Shown piece by piece: positions 23,212 through 32,978 of a stretch of DNA of 64,000 nucleotides. This DNA comes from Providencia sp. (GTDB lineage: Bacteria > Pseudomonadota > Gammaproteobacteria > Enterobacterales > Enterobacteriaceae). The notes below the pieces were generated by a model, which searched no databases, had not been told where the DNA came from, and saw nothing but the letters and a program-made list of their open reading frames with translations. The first letter of the stretch is position 1; each line of letters starts with the position of its first letter. The stretch is taken from NCBI RefSeq assembly GCF_003533305.1, contig NZ_DOEH01000032.1, forward strand, positions 50,013 to 114,012, read 5' to 3'. A program made the translations under genes and the position numbers.

Positions 23212-23853
23212 ATGCAATACATTAAATTTAATATTGAAACTTGGCAACGCAAAGAACATTTTCAATTATTTGAAGACCAACTAAACTGTGGATTTAGCTT
23301 AACCACAAAGATAGATATAACTCACTTAAAAAAATTCATACAATCTAAAGGTTATGGATTTTATCCTACTATCATTTATCTACTATCTAAAACCGTAAAT
23401 AGATACGCTGAATTTCGGCTAGCAAAAAAAGATACTGAGCTAATTTTATGGGATATTGTTAGTCCAAACTTTACTATTTTTCATCAAGATACAGAGACCT
23501 TTTCATCTTTATGGTGCGAATACTCTGATGATATTGATATTTTTATGATGAATTATAATCAACAAATATCACTTTATAGTGACGACCTAAGCTTGTCACC
23601 ACAACCAAAACAGATCGATAATATTTTCTACGTATCATCTCTACCATGGTTAACTTTCGATAGCTTCAATCTAAATATCGCGGATATTACAAAAAATTAT
23701 GCCCCGATTTTTACGATGGGAAAATTTTTTTTAGACAATGAAAAATATTTATTACCACTAGCGATCCAAGTTCACCATGCAGTGTGTGATGGCTTCCATG
23801 TAGGGCGATTTATTAATCAGCTACAGTTATTCTGCAATGAATTAACCGATTAA
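23212..23853 (+). CDS. catA: Chloramphenicol acetyltransferase, type A
   Basis: 213 residues. LQ-type signature of trimeric CATs: catalytic His in VHHAVCDGFHVGRF near the C-terminus, conserved FYPTIIYLLSKTVNRYAEFR and PLAIQVHHA. It acetylates the 3-hydroxyl of chloramphenicol with acetyl-CoA, giving resistance. Slightly shorter than the common CatA1 and clearly diverged from it, so it looks like a chromosomal species gene rather than a recent transposon gene; no IS is near. Regulation by the upstream leader and hairpin is inferred. Confidence 0.92.
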   Translation: MQYIKFNIETWQRKEHFQLFEDQLNCGFSLTTKIDITHLKKFIQSKGYGFYPTIIYLLSKTVNRYAEFRLAKKDTELILWDIVSPNFTIFHQDTETFSSLWCEYSDDIDIFMMNYNQQISLYSDDLSLSPQPKQIDNIFYVSSLPWLTFDSFNLNIADITKNYAPIFTMGKFFLDNEKYLLPLAIQVHHAVCDGFHVGRFINQLQLFCNELTD

Positions 23854-24481
23854 TATTTAACTTATAAAGGGCTGGAGACGTCAACCTATCCCTCCCTTTT
23901 TTGAAATATGAATTACATAAACAAAAGCCATGACATAAAAAATATATCTCCCACTATCTCATTTTGGATGACATACTCCAACGGAGTGATTACCATTTTA
24001 ATGGTACTGACAAGCGTCAGGGAGAATATATCAACTGTGTTTATTATTGGCATTATCTTTCCTTTTTCCATAAAAAAATCAAATATATTATGAGCAAATT
24101 CAATAAGATAAACAAAGTCCTTTGAAGGTTTATTAACTTATTACATTCTCTATAAAATGTATTTTGTCTATTTTTATTGGTGATACTCGTACAATTCACC
24201 GATCAAGTTTATTTGCTAAGCAATGCTCTGTTTCTTTTTACTTACTAGTATCGTAACCCCCTATGCTTCTGCTATTATATGTCCCCTTTTCAGGTATTTT
24301 CACCGAAAATAATTTTTAGTTTTTCATCTGTGAATTGTTCGATTACAGCGCTACTTCCAATTACAGCGTTCTATAGAGCTAAAGAGAACTACTGTACAAC
24401 TACCGATAACAATTAAAACCTAAAAATACATTATTTTCAGAAACTTAAACAATAACTGACGACATTACCGAACAATAGAAA
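23854..24481. other. Non-coding stretch between catA and ttcA
   Basis: A CCCTCCCTTTTTTG run near 23890-23903 may help end catA. A 61-codon frame at 23908-24093 has no ribosome binding site and is not convincing. The remainder should hold the ttcA promoter; nothing further is recognised. Confidence 0.4.
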
Positions 24482-25396
24482 ATGAATACTCAAAAAGAAC
24501 AATATAGCTTTAATAAATTACAAAAAAGAATACGCCGTGATGTAGGTCAGGCTATTGCTGACTTTAACATGATTGAAGAGGGTGACCGCATCATGGTTTG
24601 CCTATCCGGCGGAAAAGATAGCTATACGTTACTTTCAATTCTACAAAGTTTGCAAAAAAGTGCGCCAATTTCATTCTCTTTAATTGCCGTTAATTTAGAT
24701 CAAAAACAACCGGGATTTCCTGAGCATATTTTGCCTGAATATCTCAATACACAAGGTGTCGAATATAAAATTGTTGAAGAAAACACCTACAGTATCGTAA
24801 AAGAAATCATACCTGAAGGTAAAACCACCTGTTCTTTATGTTCACGTCTACGCCGTGGTATTCTATATCGTACAGCGAGTGAGCTCGGCGCTACAAAAAT
24901 TGCACTTGGCCACCATCGCGATGATATATTACAAACAATTTTTTTAAATATGTTTTATGGTGGCAAGCTAAAAGGAATGCCACCTAAATTAATGAGTGAT
25001 GATGGAAAACATATTGTTATTCGCCCTCTTGCTTATTGCCGCGAAAAAGATATTGAACGCTTTGCTGAAGCAAAAGAATTTCCAATTATTCCTTGCAACC
25101 TATGTGGTTCACAACCTAACTTACAGCGCCAAGTTATTAAGGAAATGCTGAGAGATTGGGATAAAAGTCACCCTGGACGCATTGAAACTATGTTCCGTGC
25201 GACTCAAAATATCGTTCCATCACATTTATGCGATACTGAATTATTTGATTTTAAAAATATTTCACATGGTGATGACATTATCAATGGTGGCGACCTTGCG
25301 TTTGATCGTGAAGAATTTCCAGTGCAAGCCGTAATCGATGAGGATGATAAGCCTAATTTTAATGCTGAACGTCTCAATGTAGTTGAAATAAAATAG
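24482..25396 (+). CDS. ttcA: tRNA 2-thiocytidine(32) synthetase TtcA
   Basis: 304 residues. PP-loop ATPase motif SGGKDS (about 42-47) activates C32 of certain tRNAs as an adenylate; CSLC (about 120) and CNLC (about 205) supply the cysteines for the 4Fe-4S cluster that carries sulfur. Also [10 protein letters not shown] and [11 protein letters not shown]. Length and order match the E. coli enzyme. In E. coli the Rac prophage interrupts this gene; here it is intact and the prophage lies 4.6 kb away. Confidence 0.97.
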   Translation: MNTQKEQYSFNKLQKRIRRDVGQAIADFNMIEEGDRIMVCLSGGKDSYTLLSILQSLQKSAPISFSLIAVNLDQKQPGFPEHILPEYLNTQGVEYKIVEENTYSIVKEIIPEGKTTCSLCSRLRRGILYRTASELGATKIALGHHRDDILQTIFLNMFYGGKLKGMPPKLMSDDGKHIVIRPLAYCREKDIERFAEAKEFPIIPCNLCGSQPNLQRQVIKEMLRDWDKSHPGRIETMFRATQNIVPSHLCDTELFDFKNISHGDDIINGGDLAFDREEFPVQAVIDEDDKPNFNAERLNVVEIK

Positions 25397-25508
25397 TTTT
25401 CTAGCCATTCGCACTACTCTAGGTCTCACTAATAGCTTCTTATCTAGAAGCTATTATGAGTCAACAATACCACTTTTAATTGCTGATAATTATTCTCAAA
25501 TTTCAGGC

Positions 25509-25631
25509 AAAAAAAAGCCGACATAATTTTGTCGGCATTACAGTGGTCAATTATTCTGTATAAAAACTCAATATGAGAAAAACTACAATTATGGAGCACA
25601 ACGTTCATCGCTCAACGTTGCATTCACCTGC
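25509..25631 (-). ncRNA. fnrS: FnrS small RNA
   Basis: The 5' end GCAGGTGAATGCAACGTTGA and the middle GTTGTGCTCCATA match E. coli FnrS closely. The 3' end is a terminator GCCGACA-AAATTA-TGTCGGC followed by eight T. About 123 nt, like E. coli, and in the same neighbourhood beside zntB. FnrS is Hfq-dependent, made without oxygen, and represses oxidative-metabolism mRNAs including sodB, which also lies in this window. Confidence 0.9.
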
Positions 25632-25666
25632 GGAACTAATAATGCACTAAAACTCTATTAGTTTTA

Positions 25667-25680
25667 TTGATTTATCTCAA
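25667..25680 (-). promoter_or_regulatory. FNR box of fnrS
   Basis: TTGAGATAAATCAA on the minus strand fits TTGAT-N4-ATCAA with one change. Its centre lies about 42 bases upstream of the fnrS start, the position for class II FNR activation; CATTAT lies near -10. Confidence 0.82.
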
Positions 25681-25714
25681 ACTAGTTCCGTTTACCAAAA
25701 ATAACTCGTCTTTT

Positions 25715-26698
25715 TTAGAGCCAACGACTTTTTCTTAGCCACCAAAATACAGTACCAATAAGACAGGCTAATAAAATACAAAAAGCACTAAAAGCAAATC
25801 TAAATTCACCACCAGGAATACCGCCTAAATTCACGCCAAATAATCCAGTCAAAAAAGTAGTCGGTAGAAAGATCATCGCCATTAATGACATCGTATAAAT
25901 CCGTCGATTCATCATTTCTGTCATCATATTCGTGATTTCATCGGACATAATCGCCGTTCTAGCAATAAAACCATCTAAATCTTCAATACAGCGACCTAAT
26001 CTATCTGAAATTTCTTGTAGTCGACGTCGGTCATCATCATCAAGCCATAATAGTTTTTCAGCCGTTAATCGCGACAACATATCTCTTTGAGGTGCCATAT
26101 AACGGCGCACAACGATAATCTGTTTTCTCAACAGCGCTAATTCCCCTCTTTCCGGAATTTCGCCACGTAATATGTAATCTTCCATCTCGATTAAACGTTC
26201 GTGCAATGAATCAGTAAAATCACTAATTTCATCTGTAATTGCATCAGTGACCTCCACTAACCAATCACCCGTACTCTGAGCACCAATACCTTCTTTTAAA
26301 TCGCCAATAACACTATCTAAGGAATTAACTTTTCGATGTCGACTAGATACAATTAAGCGACTATTGATAAAAACGCGAAAGGCGACTAATTGCTCAGGGC
26401 GTTGCCCCATATTCGTATTCAGTGTTTGTAATGTAAGTAACACACCATCACCAACACGGATAATACGCCAGCGACCTGAATGACCTGAAAGCGCAGATTT
26501 AACCTGTTCGTTAAATAAATCTGATTGTTGTATCCATTGAAAACTATCTTGGTTTTTATAATCGTAGTGTAACCAAAATGGAGATTGCTGCGTTGCGCTC
26601 GCATTCACATCAATGGGAAGTAATCCACCGTCACCATTTAACTGAAATGCATGTACAGGATTTGAGTTTTGAAATAAAGAACCATAAACCAACGCCAT
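25715..26698 (-). CDS. zntB: Zinc transporter ZntB (CorA family)
   Basis: 327 residues from the ATG at 26698, the exact length of E. coli ZntB; a longer frame upstream has a poor start. A large cytoplasmic funnel domain is followed by YTMSLMAMIFLPTTFLTGLF, the GVN selectivity motif (FGVNLGG) and a final helix ending LRKSRWL. Pentameric inner-membrane channel or transporter for Zn2+, proton-coupled in E. coli studies. Monocistronic; fnrS follows in the same direction. Confidence 0.95.
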   Translation of the reverse strand: MALVYGSLFQNSNPVHAFQLNGDGGLLPIDVNASATQQSPFWLHYDYKNQDSFQWIQQSDLFNEQVKSALSGHSGRWRIIRVGDGVLLTLQTLNTNMGQRPEQLVAFRVFINSRLIVSSRHRKVNSLDSVIGDLKEGIGAQSTGDWLVEVTDAITDEISDFTDSLHERLIEMEDYILRGEIPERGELALLRKQIIVVRRYMAPQRDMLSRLTAEKLLWLDDDDRRRLQEISDRLGRCIEDLDGFIARTAIMSDEITNMMTEMMNRRIYTMSLMAMIFLPTTFLTGLFGVNLGGIPGGEFRFAFSAFCILLACLIGTVFWWLRKSRWL

Positions 26699-27087
26699 GC
26701 AAATATCCCTTTTTATTAACAATAAGTTATTAATAATAGAATAAAAGAAAGATTGCAATATTTTCAACAAAAGGTTTTTTATCAATGTCTTTTTTTTGTG
26801 CTAAAAATAAGCGTTAACTGACTGTTAAGTTAATAAATACACAGCAAAATCGTTAAAATCGCCATTTTTGCTAAAAATAATCACATTTTTTGACACAAAC
26901 GAACAATAAAACTCAGAGTAATTTCCTTATCATTCATATTGTAGTGTTTATTCCTTTTAGATTCTCCTTCCTTCTCTCCAGTGGGAGGAGCTTTTTTATC
27001 CTTATATCCTTATTTATCAAAATATTACTTTCTTTTTATTCTTTATTATAAAAATCAGCCCATACAAATATGGACTGAGTAGCACCA
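26699..27087. other. Intergenic region zntB-mppA
   Basis: AT-rich, with the zntB upstream region at the low end and a plus-strand terminator at 26964-26997. A TTGACA at 26889 on the plus strand lacks a clear -10 partner. No protein gene seen. Confidence 0.4.
26964..26997 (+). terminator. Orphan plus-strand terminator with CU-rich arm
   Basis: CTCCTTCC (26964-26971) pairs with GGGAGGAG (26983-26990), one G-U, 11-base loop, then C and six T. No plus-strand gene precedes it within 1.5 kb. It may end an unrecognised small RNA. Confidence 0.65.
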
Positions 27088-28707
27088 CTAATGTTGAATA
27101 ATATAAAAACTATGACTATAAGCAACATCCTCTGGATTCCCAATCGGATACCCTTTCAGCCATGGCTTAATTAAGCGTGCATTTGTATATTGGTAAATAG
27201 GTGCAATAGGTGCATCTTTTGCAATAATAGCTTCGGCTTGATTATAGTAGCTATTACGTAGACCTTCATTCGTTTCAATACTTGCGGAAGAAATCACTTG
27301 GTCATATTGCTGGCTATTATACTTAGGAATATTGCCAGTATGTTTAGATGTCAATAATGATAGAAATGTAGAAGGCTCATTAAAATCGCCAATCCACGAT
27401 GCACGAATCACATCAAAATTTCCCGTATTGCGGCTATCTATATACGTTTTCCATTCTTGATTAACGAGTTTAACCTGAACACCAAGCTTTTTTTTCCACA
27501 TAGATGCGACTGCAATAGCAATTTTTTGATGGTTCTCCGAACTATTATACAATAATGTTAATTCTAAAGGATTCTGTTCACTATAGCCTGCCGCTTTTAA
27601 TAACACTTTGGCTTGCTGATCTGATTCTTTCTGTGAAAACTGAGAGCCTTTTAGCTGAGGTTTAAATCCATCAGTTACATCTGGTGTAAAATAATAAGCG
27701 GGTTTTTCACCCGTACCCAAAACTTTAGTCGCAATTAACTGACGATCAATCGTCATCGACAATGCTTTACGTACCCGTACATCATTAGTCGGCGCACGCT
27801 GAGTATTAAAGGCATAATAATATGTACCTAACTGATCCGGCGTAAACACTTCGTTAGGAATATCTTTCAATAATTTTTGATATCGTTGTTTCGGAAATGA
27901 TTCCGTAATATCTAAATCACCAGCTAAATAACGGTTAGTCGCTTGAGATTCTTGGTTAATAGGAACAAATATCACCTTAGTAATAACTGTATTCTTATGA
28001 TCCCAATATTGACGATTGGGCGTTAAAACAATTTTTTCGTTTACAACACGATCGGAAAGTTCAAATGCGCCATTACCAACTAAATTACCGACCTTAATCC
28101 AGTCAGCGCCAAACTTCTCAATGGTTTCACGGTGAACTGGAAATAGACTAAAGTTTGCCGTCAATGAAGGAAAATATGGCACAGGTTTATTTAAAACAAT
28201 TTTTAATGTGTATTTATCAATAGCTTCTACACCTAGATTTTCTGCAGGTGTCTTACCATCAATGATTTCTTGTGCATTATTGATACCTGCAAGTGCGGCA
28301 AACCATGCAAACGGTGACGTATTCGTTGGTGTAACAAGCCGACGCCAACTATATACAAAGTCATCTGCTGTAACTAATTCACCATTAGACCAACGGGCAT
28401 CAGGGCGTAATTTGAAGATCCATACCTTATTATCTGTTGTAGTCCAGCTCAATGCTGCACCAGGAATCGGTTTACCTTGATTATCCTGATTAACTAAACC
28501 TTCAAATAAATCACGCATCACCTGTGCTTCTGTTAAGCCTACTGACTTAATAGGGTCTAATGACGCTGGTTCATCTTTGATATGACGAGTGACTTGCTGA
28601 ACAACTGCCAATCGGGTGCCTTCGGGGACAATAGCGCCAATCGCAGGTGTAGTACCAATAATTGATGCCAATAATACAGCTAATGAGGTAAAAGTGTGTT
28701 TATGCAT
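27088..28707 (-). CDS. mppA: Periplasmic murein peptide-binding protein MppA
   Basis: 539 residues with a signal peptide (cleavage near Ala-Ile-Gly-Ala, residues 21-25). RHIKDEPASLDPIKSVGLTE, NNAQEIIDGK, PQLGTYYYAFNT-like DQLGTYYYAFNTQ and the end PWLKGYPIGNPEDVAYS match MppA more than OppA. SBP family 5. It binds murein tripeptide (L-Ala-D-Glu-mDap) and hands it to the Opp permease for cell-wall recycling. Same neighbourhood as in E. coli. Confidence 0.92.
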   Translation of the reverse strand: MHKHTFTSLAVLLASIIGTTPAIGAIVPEGTRLAVVQQVTRHIKDEPASLDPIKSVGLTEAQVMRDLFEGLVNQDNQGKPIPGAALSWTTTDNKVWIFKLRPDARWSNGELVTADDFVYSWRRLVTPTNTSPFAWFAALAGINNAQEIIDGKTPAENLGVEAIDKYTLKIVLNKPVPYFPSLTANFSLFPVHRETIEKFGADWIKVGNLVGNGAFELSDRVVNEKIVLTPNRQYWDHKNTVITKVIFVPINQESQATNRYLAGDLDITESFPKQRYQKLLKDIPNEVFTPDQLGTYYYAFNTQRAPTNDVRVRKALSMTIDRQLIATKVLGTGEKPAYYFTPDVTDGFKPQLKGSQFSQKESDQQAKVLLKAAGYSEQNPLELTLLYNSSENHQKIAIAVASMWKKKLGVQVKLVNQEWKTYIDSRNTGNFDVIRASWIGDFNEPSTFLSLLTSKHTGNIPKYNSQQYDQVISSASIETNEGLRNSYYNQAEAIIAKDAPIAPIYQYTNARLIKPWLKGYPIGNPEDVAYSHSFYIIQH

Positions 28708-29478
28708 TTTATTTTTCTATATTGTTTTTGTTGTCAAGAGTCAGCTAAATATTCGACACATAAACATGAAGAAAATCAGCTAAGTAAGAAATAATAAAAT
28801 TATAATTATCTAGCGACAAAATTTGACCAAATACCCAGCCTCGCGATCAAACTATAATTTATCTCTTTAGCATCATATGCTTTCGTTTATTAAAAATCCA
28901 TATACGCCGCCTAATTTTTGGCTCACATAAACAAACATAAATAAAAAATTAAATAAATAGAATTCAATGTATTACATGCGATAAAAATAATAACCTCTTG
29001 TATCCATATCCTCATTTTTTGACGTACTTATTCGATTAAGTGAATTGAATGCAAAGAAACTAATACATAGGAAGACTCATTTTGTTACACTAGCTCTTAG
29101 AGTGCGACACAATAGCAACATAAGCATAAACACTAATTATCCTTAGGTACTGTGGCTCCAGACGATACCTAATGGTGTAATAGTTAATATGTATTAGCTA
29201 TTCACATTGTCATGATTTACGTTATATAAATTATTGATGTAAGCGTTGTTCTTCCTAAGCATCTTGAGTTGCTGATTTATTAGGGGTCAGGTGACAACGC
29301 TCTATGTGAATTATTTTTAAGTGTAAGAATCGTATTAAAAGCACTCAGTTTGGTCAATCATAAATGTAAACTACGCAGTAATACTACTTAATCTGAATAA
29401 ATCCCTATAATCGCAAAGGTTTTATTCAATCAAAGGGTTAAGTTGTTAATTACTCAACTTAGAACGGGAGAAAAATTC
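28708..29478. other. Long intergenic region mppA-tpx
   Basis: About 770 bases with divergent promoters. No protein gene. The part nearest mppA is plain AT-rich sequence. The part 29143-29311 holds several co-linear inverted repeats, listed separately. Confidence 0.5.
29143..29311 (+). ncRNA. Candidate structured RNA upstream of tpx
   Basis: Hairpin 1: TTAGGTA (29143-29149)/TACCTAA (29166-29172) with an inner CTG/CAG. Structure 2, nested: ATTCACAT (29200-29207)/ATGTGAAT (29304-29311), AGCGTTGT (29242-29249)/ACAACGCT (29294-29301), CCTAA (29254-29258)/TTAGG (29280-29284). Perfect arms in nested order suggest a folded RNA. Strand and function are unknown; plus is assumed because tpx follows. 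Confidence 0.35.
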
Positions 29479-29982
29479 ATGTCACAAACAGTTAAGTTAA
29501 AAGGAAATGACATCACAGTTAATGGTGTTTTTTTACAGCCTAGCGCACAAGCTAAATCATTTACTTTAGTCGCTAAAGATCTCTCTGAAGCAACACTTGA
29601 AAGCTTTCAAGGGAAACGTAAGATTTTAAATATTTTCCCAAGTGTCGATACAGGTGTATGTGCTACATCAGTTCGTAAATTCAATCAATTGGCAAGTGAA
29701 TTAACCAATACGGTTGTACTATGTATTTCTGCTGATTTACCATTTGCTCAAGCACGTTTTTGTGGCGCTGAAGGTCTTGATAACGTAGTCACTTTATCTA
29801 CATTCCGCAGTCCATCGTTTGCAGATGATTACGGTGTCGCAATTTCAAGTGGCCCATTGAAAGGTTTAACCGCTCGCTCTGTTGTAGTACTTGATGAAAA
29901 CAACAAAGTGATTTATAGCCAACTAGTTCCAGAAATTACTGAAGAGCCTGATTATGACGCAGCTCTCAATAGTGTGAAATAA
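29479..29982 (+). CDS. tpx: Thiol peroxidase Tpx
   Basis: 167 residues from the ATG at 29479 with GGAG upstream. Peroxidatic Cys61 in [12 protein letters not shown] and resolving Cys95 in ARFCGAEGL are both at the E. coli positions, as is SADLPFAQ. An atypical 2-Cys peroxiredoxin that reduces alkyl and lipid hydroperoxides with thioredoxin. Monocistronic, ending in a bidirectional terminator. Confidence 0.97.
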   Translation: MSQTVKLKGNDITVNGVFLQPSAQAKSFTLVAKDLSEATLESFQGKRKILNIFPSVDTGVCATSVRKFNQLASELTNTVVLCISADLPFAQARFCGAEGLDNVVTLSTFRSPSFADDYGVAISSGPLKGLTARSVVVLDENNKVIYSQLVPEITEEPDYDAALNSVK

Positions 29983-30035
29983 TACAATACTTAGTGTATG
30001 ACGATATTTAAAGTCATTCACATTTAAAATAAAAC

Positions 30036-30070
30036 AAAGTAGCAGTTCAATAATTGTCTGCTACTTTTTT
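30036..30070. terminator. Bidirectional terminator after tpx
   Basis: AAAGTAGCAG/CTGCTACTTT stem, 12-base loop, T6 on the plus strand and A-rich flank giving T on the minus strand. Serves tpx and the converging gene 30075-30449. Confidence 0.85.
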
Positions 30071-30074
30071 ATTA

Positions 30075-30449
30075 TCAATCTATATGGGCCCAGTATAATG
30101 GATGATGATTTTTTGCATTAACTACATTAGCAAACAGTTTATTTTCACTCATCATGCTAATAAGTGAATGAGAGAGCGTACCTAATATTTTTAATGCTTG
30201 ATCCTGTGTTACAGGGCAACAAGAAGTCAATATATCAATGATTAAATCTCTTGGTTTTCGGCCATTTTTAACCAATGCTTCCCAAGTAAACCGATTTTTT
30301 TTAGTTAAATATTTTACAGCCGCTTTATTCATTAAATAAAGTTCAGCAGCAGATGCCGCAGATTCAAACATATCACTTTTATAATGACGCTGATTCATGT
30401 ATTCACGTAATTTCAGGTTTACAATAAAATTAATAGTGAATTGATCCAT
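30075..30449 (-). CDS. Hypothetical protein
   Basis: 124 residues from the ATG at 30449 with AAGGAG six bases upstream. Soluble and helical (FESAASAAELYLMNKAAVKYL; DQALKILGTLSHSLISMM), two adjacent Cys in the middle. No family recognised. Stands alone between tpx and the tyrR operon. Confidence 0.65.
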   Translation of the reverse strand: MDQFTINFIVNLKLREYMNQRHYKSDMFESAASAAELYLMNKAAVKYLTKKNRFTWEALVKNGRKPRDLIIDILTSCCPVTQDQALKILGTLSHSLISMMSENKLFANVVNAKNHHPLYWAHID

Positions 30450-30743
30450 TGCAACTCCTTGTGGGCTCATCGCCAACTTTACGATATTGATTTTAATTTA
30501 TTGAAATATATACCATTCATGATCTGCGTGCTTTTTATTAAATGACAATTAAATACATTCTCCCTCTTCATATATAGCTATAGCAGAAAAAATAGGCTAT
30601 TAGCAACAATCTTATTAGGGTTTTGTCGGTTATCTACAAGAAATTAATACGTAAAGAGGATAGAAAGGCTAAGTGGCATTCTCATATTTCATAGTACCTA
30701 TAGCCTTGTTGAATAAATTAAATATATTTAAACGATATCAAAA

Positions 30744-31175
30744 TTAATCAGGGAAATATCTGATCTCTAGACGTGTTCCTTTTTTATCTTGATTAAATTC
30801 TAGATGTGTTTCACCGCCAGCAAATACTTGTTCTATATTTAATTTCTCAATGCCATCCCAATTATAATTAACTGAGATGCAATTATCATTGCTGCATTTG
30901 GTTTCTAAATTTTTATTTAAAACTAGCTTACTACTAAGAAAAGATTGGTCGTCTTGTCCTAGCAAACTTCTGTATTTTTCATAAGCTTGAAGCAGTGATG
31001 CATTTTTAAAATAACATTCTGTCAGTGCGCCATTTTCATAAACATCCGCCATTTCTTGTTTTTGGCTCTTACACACTTTATCCAGCTCATGAGAGGGCTG
31101 ACTATTTTGTGCCATAGAATAAAAACTAAAACTGAAAGCTAAAATAGTAATGCCAAATTGAATTTTTTTTCTCAT
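30744..31175 (-). CDS. Hypothetical secreted protein
   Basis: 143 residues with a clear signal peptide (KKIQFGITILAFSFSFYSMA, cut near MAQ). The mature part has four Cys and a beta-rich C-terminus; periplasmic. Starts five bases after tyrR stops, so co-transcribed with it. Not recognised. Confidence 0.65.
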   Translation of the reverse strand: MRKKIQFGITILAFSFSFYSMAQNSQPSHELDKVCKSQKQEMADVYENGALTECYFKNASLLQAYEKYRSLLGQDDQSFLSSKLVLNKNLETKCSNDNCISVNYNWDGIEKLNIEQVFAGGETHLEFNQDKKGTRLEIRYFPD

Positions 31176-31180
31176 TTTAT

Positions 31181-32740
31181 TTACTCTTGCTCTTTTTTTG
31201 CACTTAATCCATATTCTCTTAATTTATTTGCTATAGCGGTATGGGATATATCAAGGCGCTTAGCAAGCTTACGAGTACTTGGATAATCTCGATATAAACG
31301 TGATAAAACAGAAGCTTCATATCGCTTAGTTATTTCATCTAAAGAACCATTTAATGAGTCAAGAGCAACATTCGGTACATTACCAACATCCGGTAATTGA
31401 ATATCATCAGCCTCAAATAAATTTCCCTCTAACTGACTTAATCCTTGATAAAGTACATTACGTAATTGCCTAACATTACCGGGCCAATAGTAACGATTTA
31501 GAGATTCAAGGAGTGATGAAGCAAGTTTTGGTTCTGATATATTTAACTCTTTAGAAAAGCTTGAAACAAAGACTTTTGTCAGTGGAAGAATATCTTCTTT
31601 GCGTGAGCGTAACGGTGGAATTGTTAATGTTAATACATTAAGGCGATAATAAAGATCTTCCCTAAATTTTTTCTCAGCAACTAACTCTGGTAAGTTTTTT
31701 TGTGTTGCACAAATAACCCGCACATTAACTTTAACTTCACGCTCTTCCCCTACCCGTCTAAAAGTACCATCATTAAGAAAACGCAGTAATTTTATTTGCA
31801 TTTGGGATGACATTTCAGCAATTTCATCAAGTAAAACGGTTCCACCATTTGCTTGCTCAAAAAAACCTTTTTTTCCCTCAACAGCATTCGGGTATGCTCC
31901 GGCTGCATAACCAAATAACTCGCTCTCAACGACATCATCAGGCATTGAGGCGCAGTTAAGGCCAAGGAACGGCGCATTGCCGCGTGAGCTATGTAAATGG
32001 CATGCTTTAGCTAATATATCTTTACCTGTCCCTGTTTCTCCGACTAACAATAAAGGCTCATCTAACAAGGCCACGCGCTTTGCTCGTTCAACAACCTGAG
32101 CCATCACGGGGCTAACAGCCACTATTTGTTCAAAACCATTATTATCAGCCTCAACAACTTGTTTACGCTGCTTTTCTAAAATAGCTGCTGACTTCAATAA
32201 TAGAACAGCACCAGTACAATGCGATTTACCATTTTCATCAGCCAAAATAATCGGTGTAACTTGCATTAAGTAATCGAAACCTTTTATCACTATTTTTTCC
32301 GTATATGGTTCTGGTGATTCACGTTCAAACCAACGCAGTAACCCATGGCTAGTGACCAGCTGTGAAAATGTTTTTTGTCTTATTTTAGCTTCATCATAAC
32401 CAAATAATTGCAGTGTCATTGGATTAACCAGTTCAATGCTTAATTTATTATCAATAGACAAAACAGGTTCTGGAAATGAATTAAGTAACGCCCATACTGC
32501 TTTATGTTCCCGCTCTGATGGCATGAAAAAAATCCGTCGGACATCAATTACACCATTGATCCGACGGATTTCAGCCATTAACGTACTAAAAACTTCAAAG
32601 TCAACGGGGGTAAAATTAAGGTATATCTTGCGCTCGACGGATATTTCGATGCCTTTTAGGTCGATATTTTGTAGCACTAAAAGATCCAATAATTCACGGG
32701 TTAGACCGATACGGTCTTGGCAAGTAACTTCGAGGCGCAT
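31181..32740 (-). CDS. tyrR: Transcriptional regulator TyrR
   Basis: 519 residues from the ATG that gives MRLEVTCQDRIGLTRELL, the E. coli N-terminus. ACT domain (1-70), PAS (about 80-190), AAA+ domain with GETGTGKD, and a C-terminal FIS-type HTH (TRKLAKRLDISHTAIANKLR). The sigma-54 contact loop GAFTGA is replaced by GAYPNA, as expected since TyrR works with sigma-70 promoters. With Tyr, Phe or Trp it controls aromatic amino acid synthesis and transport genes. Confidence 0.96.
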   Translation of the reverse strand: MRLEVTCQDRIGLTRELLDLLVLQNIDLKGIEISVERKIYLNFTPVDFEVFSTLMAEIRRINGVIDVRRIFFMPSEREHKAVWALLNSFPEPVLSIDNKLSIELVNPMTLQLFGYDEAKIRQKTFSQLVTSHGLLRWFERESPEPYTEKIVIKGFDYLMQVTPIILADENGKSHCTGAVLLLKSAAILEKQRKQVVEADNNGFEQIVAVSPVMAQVVERAKRVALLDEPLLLVGETGTGKDILAKACHLHSSRGNAPFLGLNCASMPDDVVESELFGYAAGAYPNAVEGKKGFFEQANGGTVLLDEIAEMSSQMQIKLLRFLNDGTFRRVGEEREVKVNVRVICATQKNLPELVAEKKFREDLYYRLNVLTLTIPPLRSRKEDILPLTKVFVSSFSKELNISEPKLASSLLESLNRYYWPGNVRQLRNVLYQGLSQLEGNLFEADDIQLPDVGNVPNVALDSLNGSLDEITKRYEASVLSRLYRDYPSTRKLAKRLDISHTAIANKLREYGLSAKKEQE

Positions 32741-32978
32741 GGGCATAAACCTTTCAAGAAAGAATATTGATTGGAGGCATTTTAGCGCCAAATAGAGTTG
32801 GAATACAGTAGTTGTGTCACATATTGTTGACAGTTTGTATTACGGGAGCTAACGAGATGCTTAAACTGATAACTTGTGATGATTTCACGAGTTAGAGCTG
32901 AAATAAAATTCAGGATCTATACGAAATAGAGCAGGATGAGAAAAACTGTCAACTCACCCTGCCAATCTCTTTTACATC

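Noticed and set aside
23908..24093. 61-codon frame downstream of catA
   Set aside because: No ribosome binding site, unusual composition, no recognised motif; may be decayed DNA.
18479..24482. Prophage integrated into ttcA as Rac is in E. coli
   Set aside because: ttcA is intact and lies 4.6 kb beyond int with several host-side genes between, so this prophage uses another site.
31181..32740. TyrR as a sigma-54 activator
   Set aside because: The AAA+ domain has GAYPNA in place of GAFTGA, as in known TyrR proteins that act at sigma-70 promoters.
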